From: Zygaena filipendulae | Lineage: Eukaryota > Arthropoda > Insecta > Lepidoptera > Zygaenidae | DNA length: 64,000 nucleotides | Direction of reading: 5' to 3' | Assembly (NCBI GenBank): GCA_907165275.2 | Contig: OU015654.1 | Location: 13,223,501-13,287,500, forward strand | Shown: in pieces, positions 10,201 through 21,220 of the stretch | Layout: each line of letters begins with the position of its first letter | How positions within the stretch are numbered: position 1 is the stretch's first letter | Program-made: the position numbers and the translations under genes | Notes under the pieces: model-generated | The model's input: only the letters and a program-made list of their open reading frames with translations | The model's database searches: none | What the model was told of the DNA's origin: nothing

Positions 10201-11640
10201 ATCCCTACTTGAAAAAAGTATACAAATGAAAATAAGTACCTCAAAGATTTTCATCAGCTGGCAAAATCGGCGGTGCATGGAGTGCAAAAAAGACTCACAT
10301 TTTTTGCTCGATACGACATAACGTTTCAATTTGCTGAATCGAACGTACCTGCAGCTAACGGGATTGGGTTCATAGTGCAGCGTTGTATTTTAGGCACTTT
10401 TCACATTCAGACTAGGTGAAAGATTGCGTAAAAACAATTCCAAAATTAATAAAATATAATGAGTTTAAAAAACTGTTAAATAATATTAAATAATATTTGA
10501 ATAATATTTTACGTTTATTACAACATATTATATCTGTCTATATATCTATATTAATTTTATTAGTCCAGTTTAATATCTGTAAAGTGATTCAAAGCTGGCC
10601 CCAAATCTGGCTCTTTTTTTAATTAAAAAAAAAAAAACTTTGAATAGCAAAGTGACAGCACCCACCAAAACTCCCTTCCCAGCATCCTAGTTCTATTACC
10701 ACTGGAAAGAAGTTATGTATGGACTGTTATTATATTCAGACCGTAAAAAGATCTGACATTTAACTAACAGCGATATCACGTCCTTCTGATTTTTTAGCAC
10801 TGTAAATTTGTTTTTACTCTAGGTACTAACCCTGACATCCCGTCCCGTATTCGTTACGTCCATTATAAATTGACTTTTGATTTGATCACCGTAAAGTTAG
10901 GCGCTCAAAAATAGTTGACACGTTCGATCGCGATTCGATTCTGGCCGCTAACCAAAACTGGAGTTAGGTACCTACATAAAAAGATAAAAAAGCGGCCAAG
11001 TGCGATTCGGACTCGCCCATGAAGGGTTCCGTAGCAGCAAGTAATACATAATAATATATGTAAAAGGTAATGTACATCGTATATTTTTTATTGGTTTTAT
11101 CATTCTCTTGTGTTTTGTGTTGTGTTTTGTGCTGTAAATTTCGTTACTATCATTTTTATTACAATAACACTTTATTTTCTTTTCTTGTCTTGCATAAAAA
11201 ATTTTCTTAACCCAAGATGAGGTCTTTATTAAATTAGCCAAAGATATAATGTATATATATATTTAACAAGAAATATGCCACTACACATCAGGAAGCCAGC
11301 ACTTTGGTCACACTTGACCATTAGCTAAGTGAGCATCAGCAAATAATAGGACTGACACACACTTCCGTCTGCGTGTCAATGCCCCATGCAGTCCATGCAC
11401 CATCAAAGCAATCCGACGTCATCGTCAGACACGCTTCCATTTTACGCTTTCAAAAATAGACTTCGAATTCTACAAATTTACTAGTACTTAAGTGTAATGA
11501 ATTTTGTTGAAAGTCCTATCTTCTATATCTTCTATTACTTATAATAAAACTGTAGAGAGGTCAATTCTGTAAATTGAATATACGTATATATTCAAAATTA
11601 ATATTGGAGGATGAATGGTGATCGATACTGATGCCAAAAT
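10201..11640. other. Unassigned sequence with one dispersed-repeat motif
   Basis: Mostly unique. At about 10990-11045 there is AGCGGCCAAGTGCGATTCGG followed by an ATGAAGGGTTCCGTAGCAGC motif. I recognise this from general familiarity as a recurring lepidopteran repeat fragment; a weaker GGTGAAGGGTTCCGT occurs at 57121. No gene supported. Confidence 0.35.
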
Positions 11641-11660
11641 TGCAATCAGTAAATTTTTTG

Positions 11661-11686
11661 TCTGTCTGTCTGTCTGTCTGTCTGTA
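11661..11686. repeat. (TCTG)n microsatellite
   Basis: Six to seven TCTG units in a row. Confidence 0.85.
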
Positions 11687-11849
11687 TGTGCACGCATGGG
11701 TCAAAAACTACTGAAGGGAAATTAACCAAACTTGATACGATTGTAGTCCATACTCCTGGGCAGGTTATAGGCTATATAACATAACGCTAAGACACATAGG
11801 AGCTGAGCACTGACTATAAATTTGAAGCAAGTCGGATGAAAATGCGCTT

Positions 11850-12000
11850 TCGAGCTCTTATCTCAAACACGCAAAAACGGCTGAACGGATTTGGATGAAA
11901 TTTGGCATGCACGTTGTCAGGGGTACAGAGAAGAACATAGGGTACTTTTTATCCCAGAATTCTCGCAGGAACTCCGTAATCACCGCGGGGCACAGCTATC
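11850..12000 (+). mobile_element. Helitron, 3' half
   Basis: Contains AACACGCAAAAACGGCTGAA, TTTGGCATGCACGTTGTCAG, TAGGGTACTTTTTATCCC and CACCGCGGGGCACAGCTA. The final CTAG is mutated to CTAT. Confidence 0.7.
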
Positions 12001-12361
12001 ATTAATAAAATACAATAACTTAATAATAAAATTAGATTTACAGAAAAAGAAAACTCGCTAAACAAGTGCAAAGTTAAATGACTTGATTTTTGTTCCAATT
12101 AATGTGTAAATTTGTCCCAAATTATGCGTTTTTGATAAAGATTTCTTTGTGATTTACCAGCGTTTTTCATCGTGTAAATTTTTATTAAGAATAACATGAA
12201 ACTATAAATTACAGAGAGCTATGGGTATGTAGGTATGTCTCTCGTTTAAAATTAAATATTCAATAAAATTCCATTGAATAAAATTGTTTGAGAACAGAAC
12301 AGCCCTCCTAGTCATGTTTACAATCTATAACCGTTAACGCATAGAAAATTAAAGGAAGAAT

Positions 12362-12381
12362 GACACACACACACACACACA
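12362..12381. repeat. (CA)n microsatellite
   Basis: About ten CA units. Confidence 0.85.
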
Positions 12382-12499
12382 TGAATGATACATGGACAAA
12401 GGACATGATCACGTAGAATGTCCAATCAAAAGTCCAGGTTTGCGTGACCACGTGACACAAAGATCCCATTCCTTAGTTCTCTATGCGTTAACGATTATA

Positions 12500-12847
12500 C
12501 AACGTGTTAATGAATTAACTAAAAACCTAATACACCCCATTTAAAAAAACAAACAATAATATAATTAAAATATATTTTATGTCGAAAAAATTTATACTTT
12601 AAAAGTTATTCAACATTAGTTTGGAGGTGACCTATCTACGAAATTCCAAGTGCTACGCCCGCGCCTACCGGTTCGAATTTTTTTGGCTGCGGGCGGCGTA
12701 CGCGCCAAATATTGTGTTATAGATAATTTAGACATGGGCGAGTAACAATGAAAAAATATAACCTATATTAAAACATAGTGCGATCGATTCGCTAGTCGAT
12801 TCTGAGCAAACTGCTTTCTAGTTTTCAGTTAATTCATTAACACGTTG
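12500..12847 (+). mobile_element. 348-bp TIR MITE, copy 1
   Basis: Terminal inverted repeats CAACGTGTTAATGAATTAAC / GTTAATTCATTAACACGTTG, flanked by TA (possibly TATA). The AT-rich body encloses a GC-rich core at about 12656-12712. The second copy is inverted at 28517-28862 and is nearly the same length. Non-autonomous DNA transposon, superfamily not assigned; a TA duplication would fit Tc1/mariner. Confidence 0.8.
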
Positions 12848-13734
12848 TATATTATCAACTTGGCTAAGGGGGCTAGACTGTGTAAGCTCTAGGTACATAA
12901 CTGCATATAGAGAAAGCAAGTTTTTCAGTAGCCCACCGGTGGCCGGACGTCTGCAGCGCGCCTAATTGTGATTGTTCACACTCGACGCGTTATAACTCAG
13001 CATTAGCAAGTGAGCAGTCTATAAACGAGAATAGTCGTAATTACTGTACGATTTTAGACTTAAATGCTTTATGTTGTCACCTTAACTCTACGTAACGACT
13101 TCCTCTCCTAATTTACGCAATGCGAGGTGTAATTTATTGTTTTAACTCCATTTATGATGCGATATATATAGTAGGTATCTAGACACGCGGCCGCGTGTCA
13201 AGCCAAAGTTCAAGCTGACAGAACTGGCGAGCAGCACCGTGTTATCTTTAGCTAGTCAAATTATGTATCTTCTTTATATTATTATGAGCAAGTTACTGTT
13301 TATATACTGTAAGGTCAATAGATCTCACCCCTTCAATTTTCAATTTCAATTCAATTTCAATTTAGTTTGTTGGTAAAAACAAGCCAATATCAAAAATATT
13401 TATACTATAGTTTTTAGCCAAATATAAGATAACTGGTGTGTGAAAACTAGCTAAGATGTATGCTCCTTTGAATATATTTTAGGATTATCTACAGAACTTG
13501 GCACCTATTTAGATATCAATTCTTTTATCGGCGAAGTCGACAACTAAGCATAAGCTTAATACTGACTTTGGCTTCCACTTTCACATTTATGTTTTTTATG
13601 GGATATACAACTTCCTATGTCGAGGATGTGTCAAGCGGCATTACTGAGACCGTAGTAGGTACGTTGACAGTTTTACTTTCTTTCTTTCTTCTTTTTATGG
13701 ACTTTCGCAAAAAATGCGTTCAGCCAGTTTCAAG
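12848..13734. other. Unassigned sequence
   Basis: Unique tract, GC-richer at about 12930-13260. A perfect 18-bp palindrome, GACACGCGGCCGCGTGTC, lies at 13182-13199. A purine/pyrimidine-biased CAATTT run lies near 13336-13363. No gene supported. Confidence 0.4.
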
Positions 13735-14336
13735 TAATAGTACATTGTTATCCTAGGGGTGAAAGTAACTTATTTAGTCCCGAGACGGGGTTTGGCGCCC
13801 GAGCGTAGCGAGGGCGCCAATAGATCGAGGGACTAAATAAGTCTTTCTCCCGAGGGTAACACTGTGCTTTTCATTACGAATGCAAGGAAAGTCAAAATAA
13901 AAATAGGAATTAGCTAAAGAAAAAATGAGTGAAGATCGGATAGTCGCTTGACACTTTCTCACCTATTTCTTTTTCTTTGGCCGGCTTTTTTATTTACATT
14001 GTGGCGACCTAAAAAAAAAATATTTTCTTTAATTATTAAGTATTAATTAAAGAAAATAAAAAAATATAAATAGGAATTAGCTTAAGAAAAAGTGAGTGAA
14101 TTTAATTTTAATTAATACCTACTTAAAATTTTCGTTATTTCAATTTTACATCGCGCTGGCTGTATAGAAAGTTGAAACATGGTTCAATAGAAATGTGAAA
14201 ATAGACCTAGTTTTTTTTTTAATAATTTGACAGTTGTCAGTTGAAAGCGATTCTCCCTAGGGCTGAAAAGGGTTACTTTCAACCCGCTTTTCAGGTAACT
14301 TCAGACCTACTTTCCGAGTATGAGTAATGAAAAATT
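13735..14336 (+). mobile_element. 0.6-kb dispersed repeat, copy 1
   Basis: Shares its full length with 30000-30537, starting TAATAGTACATTGTTATCCT and ending TTTCCGAGTATGAGTAATGA. The ends carry loosely inverted CCTAGGG..GAAAG motifs. The interior holds a 25-30 bp direct sub-repeat (AATAGGAATTAGCT-AAGAAA) twice and an AT-rich palindrome near 14020-14060. This copy carries an extra 75-bp foldback at 13768-13842. Non-coding; probably a non-autonomous DNA transposon. Confidence 0.75.
13768..13842. mobile_element. 75-bp foldback insert
   Basis: Bounded by ACTTATTTAGTCCC and its exact inverse GGGACTAAATAAGT, with an inner palindrome GGCGCC...GAGCGTAGCGAGGGCGCC. Absent from the otherwise matching copy at 30000, where GAAAGT runs almost directly into TTTCTCCCG. 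Either a tiny mobile foldback that inserted here or a segment deleted from the other copy. Confidence 0.65.
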
Positions 14337-15213
14337 AATTAGATCATTGTATTTTCTATTAAAAAATACAATGCAAGTCACGGTACTATGGCTTGCAAGA
14401 ACTTTCTTGGAGCTCTTATCTGCTCGAAATGTCATCTTCTAGAGCACATAAAAAACCGTTTTGTGAAAATTATTGTCCAACACAGCACCCTATAACACAA
14501 AAAATCCATTTTTAACCGTTTTTTATCGCGATGTAAATAAATTGCCGAATCTTTGATTCCCGTCAAAAAACTCCGATTATTTACCATTCCATCCGGAGAC
14601 ACGTTAGTGTCTCGCGCCAAGTAAACGTCCATATGGCGTGAGACAACGTGTCTCTATTCTCAATTCATATGTCAACATAACCTCCTCACATATTTGGGTC
14701 TATTTTTTTTATTATTGCCAAGACACTGTCACTTCACACTATTTTCAATAAGTTTATTTTTACGGATTTTACACATATTACAAAAAATTATTGGGTCTGA
14801 ACAAATATTTAGTATATTTCAAGAATGAAAGTTTTTGCCTGCGCCTGTTTTCGATTCTACGAGAGATTTTACAAATTTAGGGCGAATTTTGTTATTTCGA
14901 AGTGGGTAGCACTTTTTTGTTATTTCGAAGTGGGTAGCACTTAATCTTTATATACTAACTATACTTGCTTTAGTATAGGTACTAAAACTTTAGCACCCAT
15001 AAGTAGTTAGTTATACTAAGAAAAAATTGTATAATGGAAAGAAAGATATAGGTGGCATTTCAGGCGAATTGAGCGGAAATTTTAAATAGAGATAGATATT
15101 CTTTTCAAAACACATAATAAATAATGATTTCTACGAATTGTGTTATTCATTAACAACAATATGATAATATCAATAAATATTGATAATAATAATAATAATA
15201 ACAAAAACAACAA
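14337..15213. other. Unassigned AT-rich sequence
   Basis: Contains a 2 x 28-bp direct repeat at 14888-14942 (TTATTTCGAAGTGGGTAGCA twice) and an (AAT)n run at about 15181-15201. No gene supported. Confidence 0.45.
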
Positions 15214-15508
15214 AAATAATTGCAAAATTTTTGTGGAATATTTAAAAATTGAAAACAATTTTTTAAACGTACTTGGCGCGCGTCATTTAGTCCCCTAAAT
15301 TTTTTCTGATTCACAATAATCATTAGTGATGCCAACGACGGTGTAGAAGGGGTGAAAAAATTGTTGCTCATAAACTCCTTTTCCACAACAAGTTTCTGGC
15401 GCTACATCAGCCATGAAAAGATTTGGGGTACTCAATGACGCGCGCCAAGTACGTTTAAAAAATTGTTTTCAATTTTTAAATTTGCCACAAAAATTTTGCA
15501 ATTATTGA
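15214..15508. repeat. Foldback / inverted repeat
   Basis: Arms of about 75 bp (15214-15287 and 15434-15508) pair across a loop of about 145 bp. They share AATTGCAAAATTTTTGTGG, AACAATTTTTTAAACGTAC and TTGGCGCGCGTCATT. A third CGTACTTGGCGCGACATTTT lies at about 15756. Could be a MITE or foldback element; termini and target duplication are not clear. Confidence 0.6.
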
Positions 15509-16544
15509 AAATCACAAAGATTACTTCGGTTTTTTTATTTTATATTTTTTTGTAAAGTGCAAATTTTTCTTTCGTTTTTTTATAAATAAACGACACCAAT
15601 TTTTTTTTCGATTTCACCGTTTCTAATGAGTGTTTTTTTAATCAGAGAATATTCGTGTACTTTGTTTTCTTTTATTTCATATTTTTTTGTAAAGATCAGA
15701 TTTTTTTATTTTTGCAAATATGAGGTTTTCATTGTCTCTGTTACAATAGTTGGACGTGTACTTGGCGCGACATTTTACAGTGAAACTGTTTTTTGTGGGA
15801 TTCCATTATTTCCAACTTTCCTTTTCTATTACAATGAATTTATAAACTGTTTTCTATGCGTACGACTATGCATGCATGTTTTTGTGCTTGGATGTGTGAA
15901 GTGACTTCAAAATGAAGACCGAATACCAAAAAATATTATACCTTAATCAATTTTTCCTTCCTACTTATATCGTAGCAAATATTTTGCAATCATTCAGAGA
16001 CTATATTTTTTACCTGTAATTTCTACATAAAATCTTTCTATTCCAAAAAAGGTAATATTTGAACCTAAAGGACAGGAAGACAGAAACTCTTTTGATTTAT
16101 TTCTTATTTATTTGATTAAATCAAATGAAAATCAGGTCGAGAGAAATAGCTCCACATATTAGATTAAAATTTTGCGAGAAAGCTGACTTTAGAGTCTAAC
16201 TCAAATCAAATATCCTAAGCTATAATTAATTTGAATTGATTGAATCGAAACGTCCCCAAACAAACCGGGTGTTTCACTGAAGCAATTTCGAAAATCTCGA
16301 TTTAGACTTAGAGCTGCAAGATGCACTTCTTAATGGAGTTCAATTATCGGCGTTCAAAGCCTGATGAGCGGTTTAAACTGAATTCATGGGCCACCTAATT
16401 CATTCGGTCCTGCGTTGGTAGGACCATTAGAGATTCGCAAATTGAATTTATGTAACCCCGGCGACTGTAGTTTGCGAATTCCGTTCCGAAAAGACAGTTT
16501 AGTGACTTCATAGAAGACGGACTCACAGCTTTGATTTATAACCG
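15509..16544. other. Unassigned sequence
   Basis: T-rich first half, mixed second half with a non-repetitive tract at about 16230-16520. The 92-codon frame at 15626-15904 is phenylalanine-rich because of T-runs and is not called a gene. Confidence 0.4.
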
Positions 16545-16785
16545 ACCCGCGCGGTTTCACCCGCGATAATTTCGGAGTTCCCGCGGAATTGTTCCATACA
16601 AACTTTGCCTGCCCTTTTCACCCCCTTAAGGGTTCAATTTCGGAAAACCCTTATCGGATGCCTACGTCATACAAAGAAGATACCCTCTAAGTTTCAAGTC
16701 TTACCGATCAGCGGTTTAGGCTGTGCGTTGATACGTCAGTCAATCTTTAAGGAAAAAGCATTGTATATATTATATAGATTTTATC
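16545..16785 (-). mobile_element. Helitron, TTGTTCCATA subtype
   Basis: Starts GCGCGGTTTCACCCGCGATA, then GAATTGTTCCATACAAACTT, GGATGCCTACGTCATACAAA and GATCAGCGGTTTAGGCTGTG. The same order occurs at 35250-35452, defining a separate subtype. Confidence 0.65.
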
Positions 16786-16793
16786 TTACGTTA

Positions 16794-17008
16794 TCCTACT
16801 AATATTATAAATGTGAAAGTGTGGATGTTTGGATGTTTAGATGTTTGGGTGTTTGTTACTCAATCACGCGAAAAGGGCTGAACGGATTTGGATGAAATTT
16901 GGCATGCACGTTGTCAGGGGTACAGAGAAGGACATAGGGTACTTTTTATCCCGGCATCCCCGCGGGAACTCCGAAATTACCGCGGGTGAAACCGCGGGGC
17001 ACAGCTAG
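16794..17008 (+). mobile_element. Helitron, full length (215 bp)
   Basis: Begins TCCTACTAATATTATAAATG after a host A and ends CGGGGCACAGCTAG before a host T, exactly the A|TC...CTRR|T layout of Helitrons. A CCGCGG-TGAAA-CCGCGG hairpin lies about 10 bp from the 3' end. No coding capacity; non-autonomous. It contains a short GGATGTTTGGATGTTTAGAT tandem run near the 5' end. Confidence 0.85.
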
Positions 17009-17632
17009 TTTAAGTATATAATTTAATTGGAATATATGTATCATATTTAAGATTAGTTTTGGGTATTTTTCATCTGCTTTCATTAGCTTGTTGCTTTTTG
17101 TTTATTGAGGATTTCCACTTTAGAAAAACAGAATTGCCACCACTATACCACCTAATACTTTATCCTCCAGCCAGGCCAACGCAAACGATGCTTCGGCCCA
17201 AGTCTTGCTCTTGTTAAACAAAGTCCAATAATAAAATTATACTGACTTTGTTTTCTTTGTAAGCGAATTTTGTTCACCCAATCTCGCTAAGCCAACTTCC
17301 CAAGATCAAATAGAAACAAAAGTCAACGGTTTCCTGTAGCCGAATAAAGAAAGGGCTGACCCATTACGACTTGCCTGTGCGATACCCGAAGGGCTTTATT
17401 TTATTACGTTAGTTTTACCTTATAGTCCCATCAAAGGTAGAACTAATAGCCTACGTTTTGATTGTAATGTTGGGATAACTAGATTACATCAATGTCCTTT
17501 TTTGACCAATAATTTAAGTAATTGGTTTCAATTTAAATTAACAAATTTCAAATTAAAAATATTAGGTAAAAATGCAAATAAATCAAAATGGTTAAGAATA
17601 TTATCTTATACTAATCTATATCTATACTAGTA
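17009..17632. other. Unassigned sequence
   Basis: Unique-looking tract with moderate GC at about 17150-17420. No gene or repeat recognised. Confidence 0.4.
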
Positions 17633-17934
17633 CTAGCTGTGCCCCGCGGTTTCACCCGCGTGAGTTTCGGGATTCCCGCAGGAACTCCGATGCAGTCTAA
17701 TGTACTCCTTATAACAACAGCTAATTAGCAGTGAAAGTCCCGTCAATATCGGTCCAACCGTTTCGGAGATTCACCCGCGTGAGTTTCGGAATTCCCACAG
17801 GAACTCCAAACTTCTTTTTAGTAGGGGTTTTATTGGTCATTTGGTATAGGGGTACCTTGCATTTTTGTCTCAAAGGACGCCGCTTGGAACAGTTGATCCT
17901 TGGGTCAAACTAAGCTGATTTAGACCGGGTGACA

Positions 17935-18596
17935 CGAGGAGCCCCCCCTGGGGTGGGCAGGGGAGGGGGGGAAAGAGTCCATCGCCCGCGTCGCAGACTA
18001 CGCTCGATTTCTGCCCACATATAGCTACTAGGCCGAGTTTGGTATCGTTTTCATATAAATCGAGGACGAGGGTTTCATTTCTGGAATAAACTTTTTGCCC
18101 GTCCATAGAAAAAAACCGAGCAACTGGCAAAAACAAAAAAAAATAAAAAAATTAAATTCGGAATATCGTCGCTAAGAATTATACTACGAGTAATTTCACC
18201 ATATAAAAAATATAGTGTTATAGCCCCTTTATTCTTAAATATAAAAAAAAATATTTGAAAAACATCTTTTAAGTATAAGTGTGTTAAAAAAAATATTTTA
18301 CATAGCACGGCGGGACCGAATTTCTTAAATGAAATTTAAAAAATCTCAAATAATTGCTTTAACTTTTTGCCCAGACTGCTAGACTGGCATTGTTTTTGAA
18401 CAGCATAATATAAGTGACTTAAACATGAACACAAATATAATATTAATTTATTATTTATTCATATTTAAATAAAAATTGCACCATTATTGATAGTTTCGAC
18501 TACATCTGCAAAGATCTGTACACTTATAACGCAGTTGCATCTATGTGTACGCTGTACTTAGCATTTGCATCTAATTAATCCAATAAACTAATTAAG
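17935..18596 (+). repeat. Tandem unit 1 of the 3.28-kb element
   Basis: Starts GGGTGACACGAGGAGCC, runs through a G-rich block, TCGAGGACGAGGGTTTCATT, AATATCGTCGCTAAGAAT and CATAGCACGGCGGGACCGAA to CTAATTAAGACA. A diverged direct copy follows immediately. Confidence 0.75.
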
Positions 18597-19262
18597 ACAG
18601 GGTGACATGCAGAATCCCCCGCAGCGGATGGGCAGGGGAGGGGGTGGAAAATGCATCATCCGCGACGCAATCCGCGCTCGATTTTTACCTCTATATGGCT
18701 ACTAGGTCAAGTTTGGTGGCGTTTTCGTATAATTCAACGATAAGGGTTTTATTTCTATAATAAAACTTTTGCCTCTCTATAGAAAAAACAGAGTAACGGG
18801 GAAAAACAAAAAAAATCGGAATATCGTTGCTCAGAATAAGCTATATGAGTAATTTAAGTATACAAAAAATATTGTAGGTATTGTAGCCCCTTTATTGTAG
18901 AATATAAAAGTGTTACTAGAACATATTTTAAGTGTAAATGTGTTAAAAAATATTTTGCATAGAGCAGCGAGACTGAATTCCTTAACGCGGAATTTAAAGA
19001 ACAAACCAATTAACTCGTTTTCAAACATTCCCAGTCTATCTAGCAGTCGGAGTAAAAAAGTAAATCAATTAACAACAGACTCAAACATGAATCAAAGATA
19101 ATTATTAATTTATTATTTATCAATATTTAAATTAAAAATGCACTTTCATTGACACTTTCCACAACACCCGCAAAGCTCTGTAAACTTTAAGTGAATTTTT
19201 ACGCAGTTGCATTTATCTAGTTGTACACTGCACTTAGATAGCATTTAAACCGAATTAATTCA
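18597..19262 (+). repeat. Tandem unit 2 of the 3.28-kb element
   Basis: Diverged direct copy of unit 1: GGGTGACATGCAGAATCCCC, AATATCGTTGCTCAGAATAA, CATAGAGCAGCGAGACTGAA, and the same TTAATTTATTATTTAT end block. More diverged from unit 1 than unit 1 is from its inverted partner at 20345-21010. Confidence 0.7.
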
Positions 19263-21220
19263 AAGCGTGCTCTAGAAGCTAGGAGCAAGTTAGTCCATAC
19301 GGGTTCCCGAATTTGCTTTTCACTAACCTATTAGAAGGATCCATATCCTTCTTATATCTTGATGCGGTACAAGAAGTTGTCCCCATGCATGTCCTCCTTA
19401 GTAGGTACACCGCTCAAAGCTAATGTTGATATAAAGAATCTTTAGTCGGCAATATGTTTTCAATGCTTCGATCCCTTTTCGTGGATAATTGTTTTATTCA
19501 GTTGGTCACATCCGTGCAAAAGTCTGATCTGTGATTAACAATTAAACAATGATGCAATCACTGTCGTTAATTCCAAGTTTTGAGTTGAATGTTAAAAGAT
19601 AAAAATATTCACTGCTTCCGATCTAAAAAACGTCGTAAAATCCAAACTATTATTTAAATTTTATAGGATAGGTACTGACTTTAATTAAAGTTGGTCTGCT
19701 CTGCATTTTAATTTATTATATCCTTTTTTACTTAAGTACTTGTCATACATAGCAGTGACAATTGATGTTTCTAGTTTTGGGTAAGCTCGAGGGCTGGGCA
19801 ATATCCCCTTGTATTTCCAATTTGAAACCCTCAGTAGCTGTTAGATATGCACATCATGGTTTCAAAGACACTCTTTTTTCCTTTACCGCAAAAAAAGTCA
19901 CAACCAGTAAAGGCGGGAAACATTGCTGTTACTTCTGCTTTCTCAGGTTCTATGGAAGAAAATTTAAGTATAGGAATTAGAAGCTGCAATACCATGACAG
20001 AAGAAAATATAGCGCGCTATAAAAAATATTTTCCACAATTTTAGAATAAAGGGACAAATTTTTTGTTTACTGAAATTACTTGTGGTATAATTTTGAGCGA
20101 AGATATTCCGAATTTAATTTTGTTTATTTTTTTGTTTTACCTGTTACTCGGTTTTTTTCTATGGATAGGCAAAGGTTTATTCCAGAAGTAAAACCCTCGT
20201 CCTCGAATTATACGAAATCGACACCAAACTCGACCTAGAGCAAAAAGTAGAGGCAAAAATCGAGCGCGGATTGCGTCGCGGACGATGCATTTTCCACCCC
20301 CTCCCCTGCCCACCCGCTGGGGGGGTTCCGCATGTCACCCTGTCTTAATTAATTTATTGGATTAATTAGATGCAAATGCTAAGTACAGCGTACTGCGTTA
20401 TTAGTGTACAGATCTTTGCAGATGTAGTCGAAACTGTCAATAATGGTGCAATTTTTATTTAAATATGAATAAATAATAAATTAATATTATGTTTGTGTTC
20501 ATATTTAAGTCACATATATTATGTTGTTCAAAAACAATGCCAGTCTAGCAGTCTGGGCAAAATGTTAAAGCAAATATTTGAGTTTTTTTAAATTTCGTTT
20601 AAGAAATTTGGTCCCGCCGTGCTATGTAAAATATTTTTTTTTAACACACTTATACTTAAAAGATGTTTTTCAAATTATTTTTTTTATATTTAAGAATAAA
20701 GGGGCTATAACACTATATTTTTTATATGGTGAAATTACTCGTAGTATAATTCTTAGCGACGATATTCCGAATTTTATTTTTTGATTTTTTTTTGTTTTTG
20801 CAAGTTGCTCGGTTTTTTTCTATCGACGGGCAAAAAGTTTATTCCAGAAATGAAACCCTCGTCCTCGATTTATATGAAAACGATACCAAACTCGGCCTAG
20901 TAGCTATATGTGGGCAGAAATCGAGCGCAGACTGCAACGCGGGCGAAGTACTCTTCACCCCCTTCCCCTGGGCAAGGGAGGGGGGGTACCTCGTGTCACC
21001 CGGTCTAAATCAGCTTAGTTTAACCCAAGGATCAACTGTTTCAAGCGGCGTCCTTTGATACAAAAGTGTCAAGGTTGCGACCAATAAAACCCCCACTATT
21101 TATATAAACCTTGTCCTGACAATAACGAACACAAAAAAAGATCAATTTTCCAATTTGGTGCAGTCGTTTGTAAGTTATGCGCTTACCAACACATTTGACG
21201 ATTCATTTTTATTATATAGA

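Larger units (their letters stand above)
17819..21098. mobile_element. 3.28-kb element with ~1.1-kb inverted arms
   Basis: Ends TAGTAGGGGTTTTATTGG and CCAATAAAACCCCCACTA. The left arm (about 17819-18900) and right arm (about 20041-21098) are inverted copies, for example TAAGCTGATTTAGACCGGGT / ACCCGGTCTAAATCAGCTTA and CCTCGTCCTCGA motifs. The left side contains two tandem units of about 665 bp (17935-18596 and 18597-19262). The right arm mirrors the first unit and part of the second. The roughly 0.8-kb spacer (19263-20040) holds only a 65-codon open frame at 19847-20044 with no recognised motif. Likely a large non-autonomous foldback-type DNA element. Arms keep partial open frames because they are mirror copies, not genes. 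Confidence 0.75.
17633..21220 (-). mobile_element. Helitron (299-bp subtype) split by a 3.28-kb element
   Basis: The 3' end lies at 17633 (plus strand A|CTAGCTGTGCCCCGCGG) and the 5' end at 21220 (GA|T). The left piece covers the hairpin, GGAACTCC, CGTTTCGGAGATTCACCCGC and CTCCAAACTTCTTTT. The right piece resumes with TATATAAACCTTGTCCTGAC, GTGCAGTCGTTTGTAAGTTA and GCGCTTACCAACACATTTG. Joined, the pieces have the order of the intact copy at 30811-31109, so the central 17819-21098 block is a later insertion. Confidence 0.8.

Noticed and set aside
13768..13842. Rho-independent terminator-like hairpin
   Set aside because: Bacterial terminators do not apply here; the palindrome is a foldback insert in a repeat.
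15626..15904. 92-codon phenylalanine-rich membrane-like protein
   Set aside because: Hydrophobicity comes from T-runs in AT-rich DNA; no start context, conservation or motif.
17870..18136. 88-codon frame with a mirrored partner at 20792-21058
   Set aside because: Both lie in the inverted arms of the 3.28-kb element. The similarity reflects repeat duplication, not a conserved gene family.
19847..20044. 65-codon frame in the spacer of the 3.28-kb element
   Set aside because: No recognised motif and an overlapping alternative frame of similar length; not enough to call a gene.
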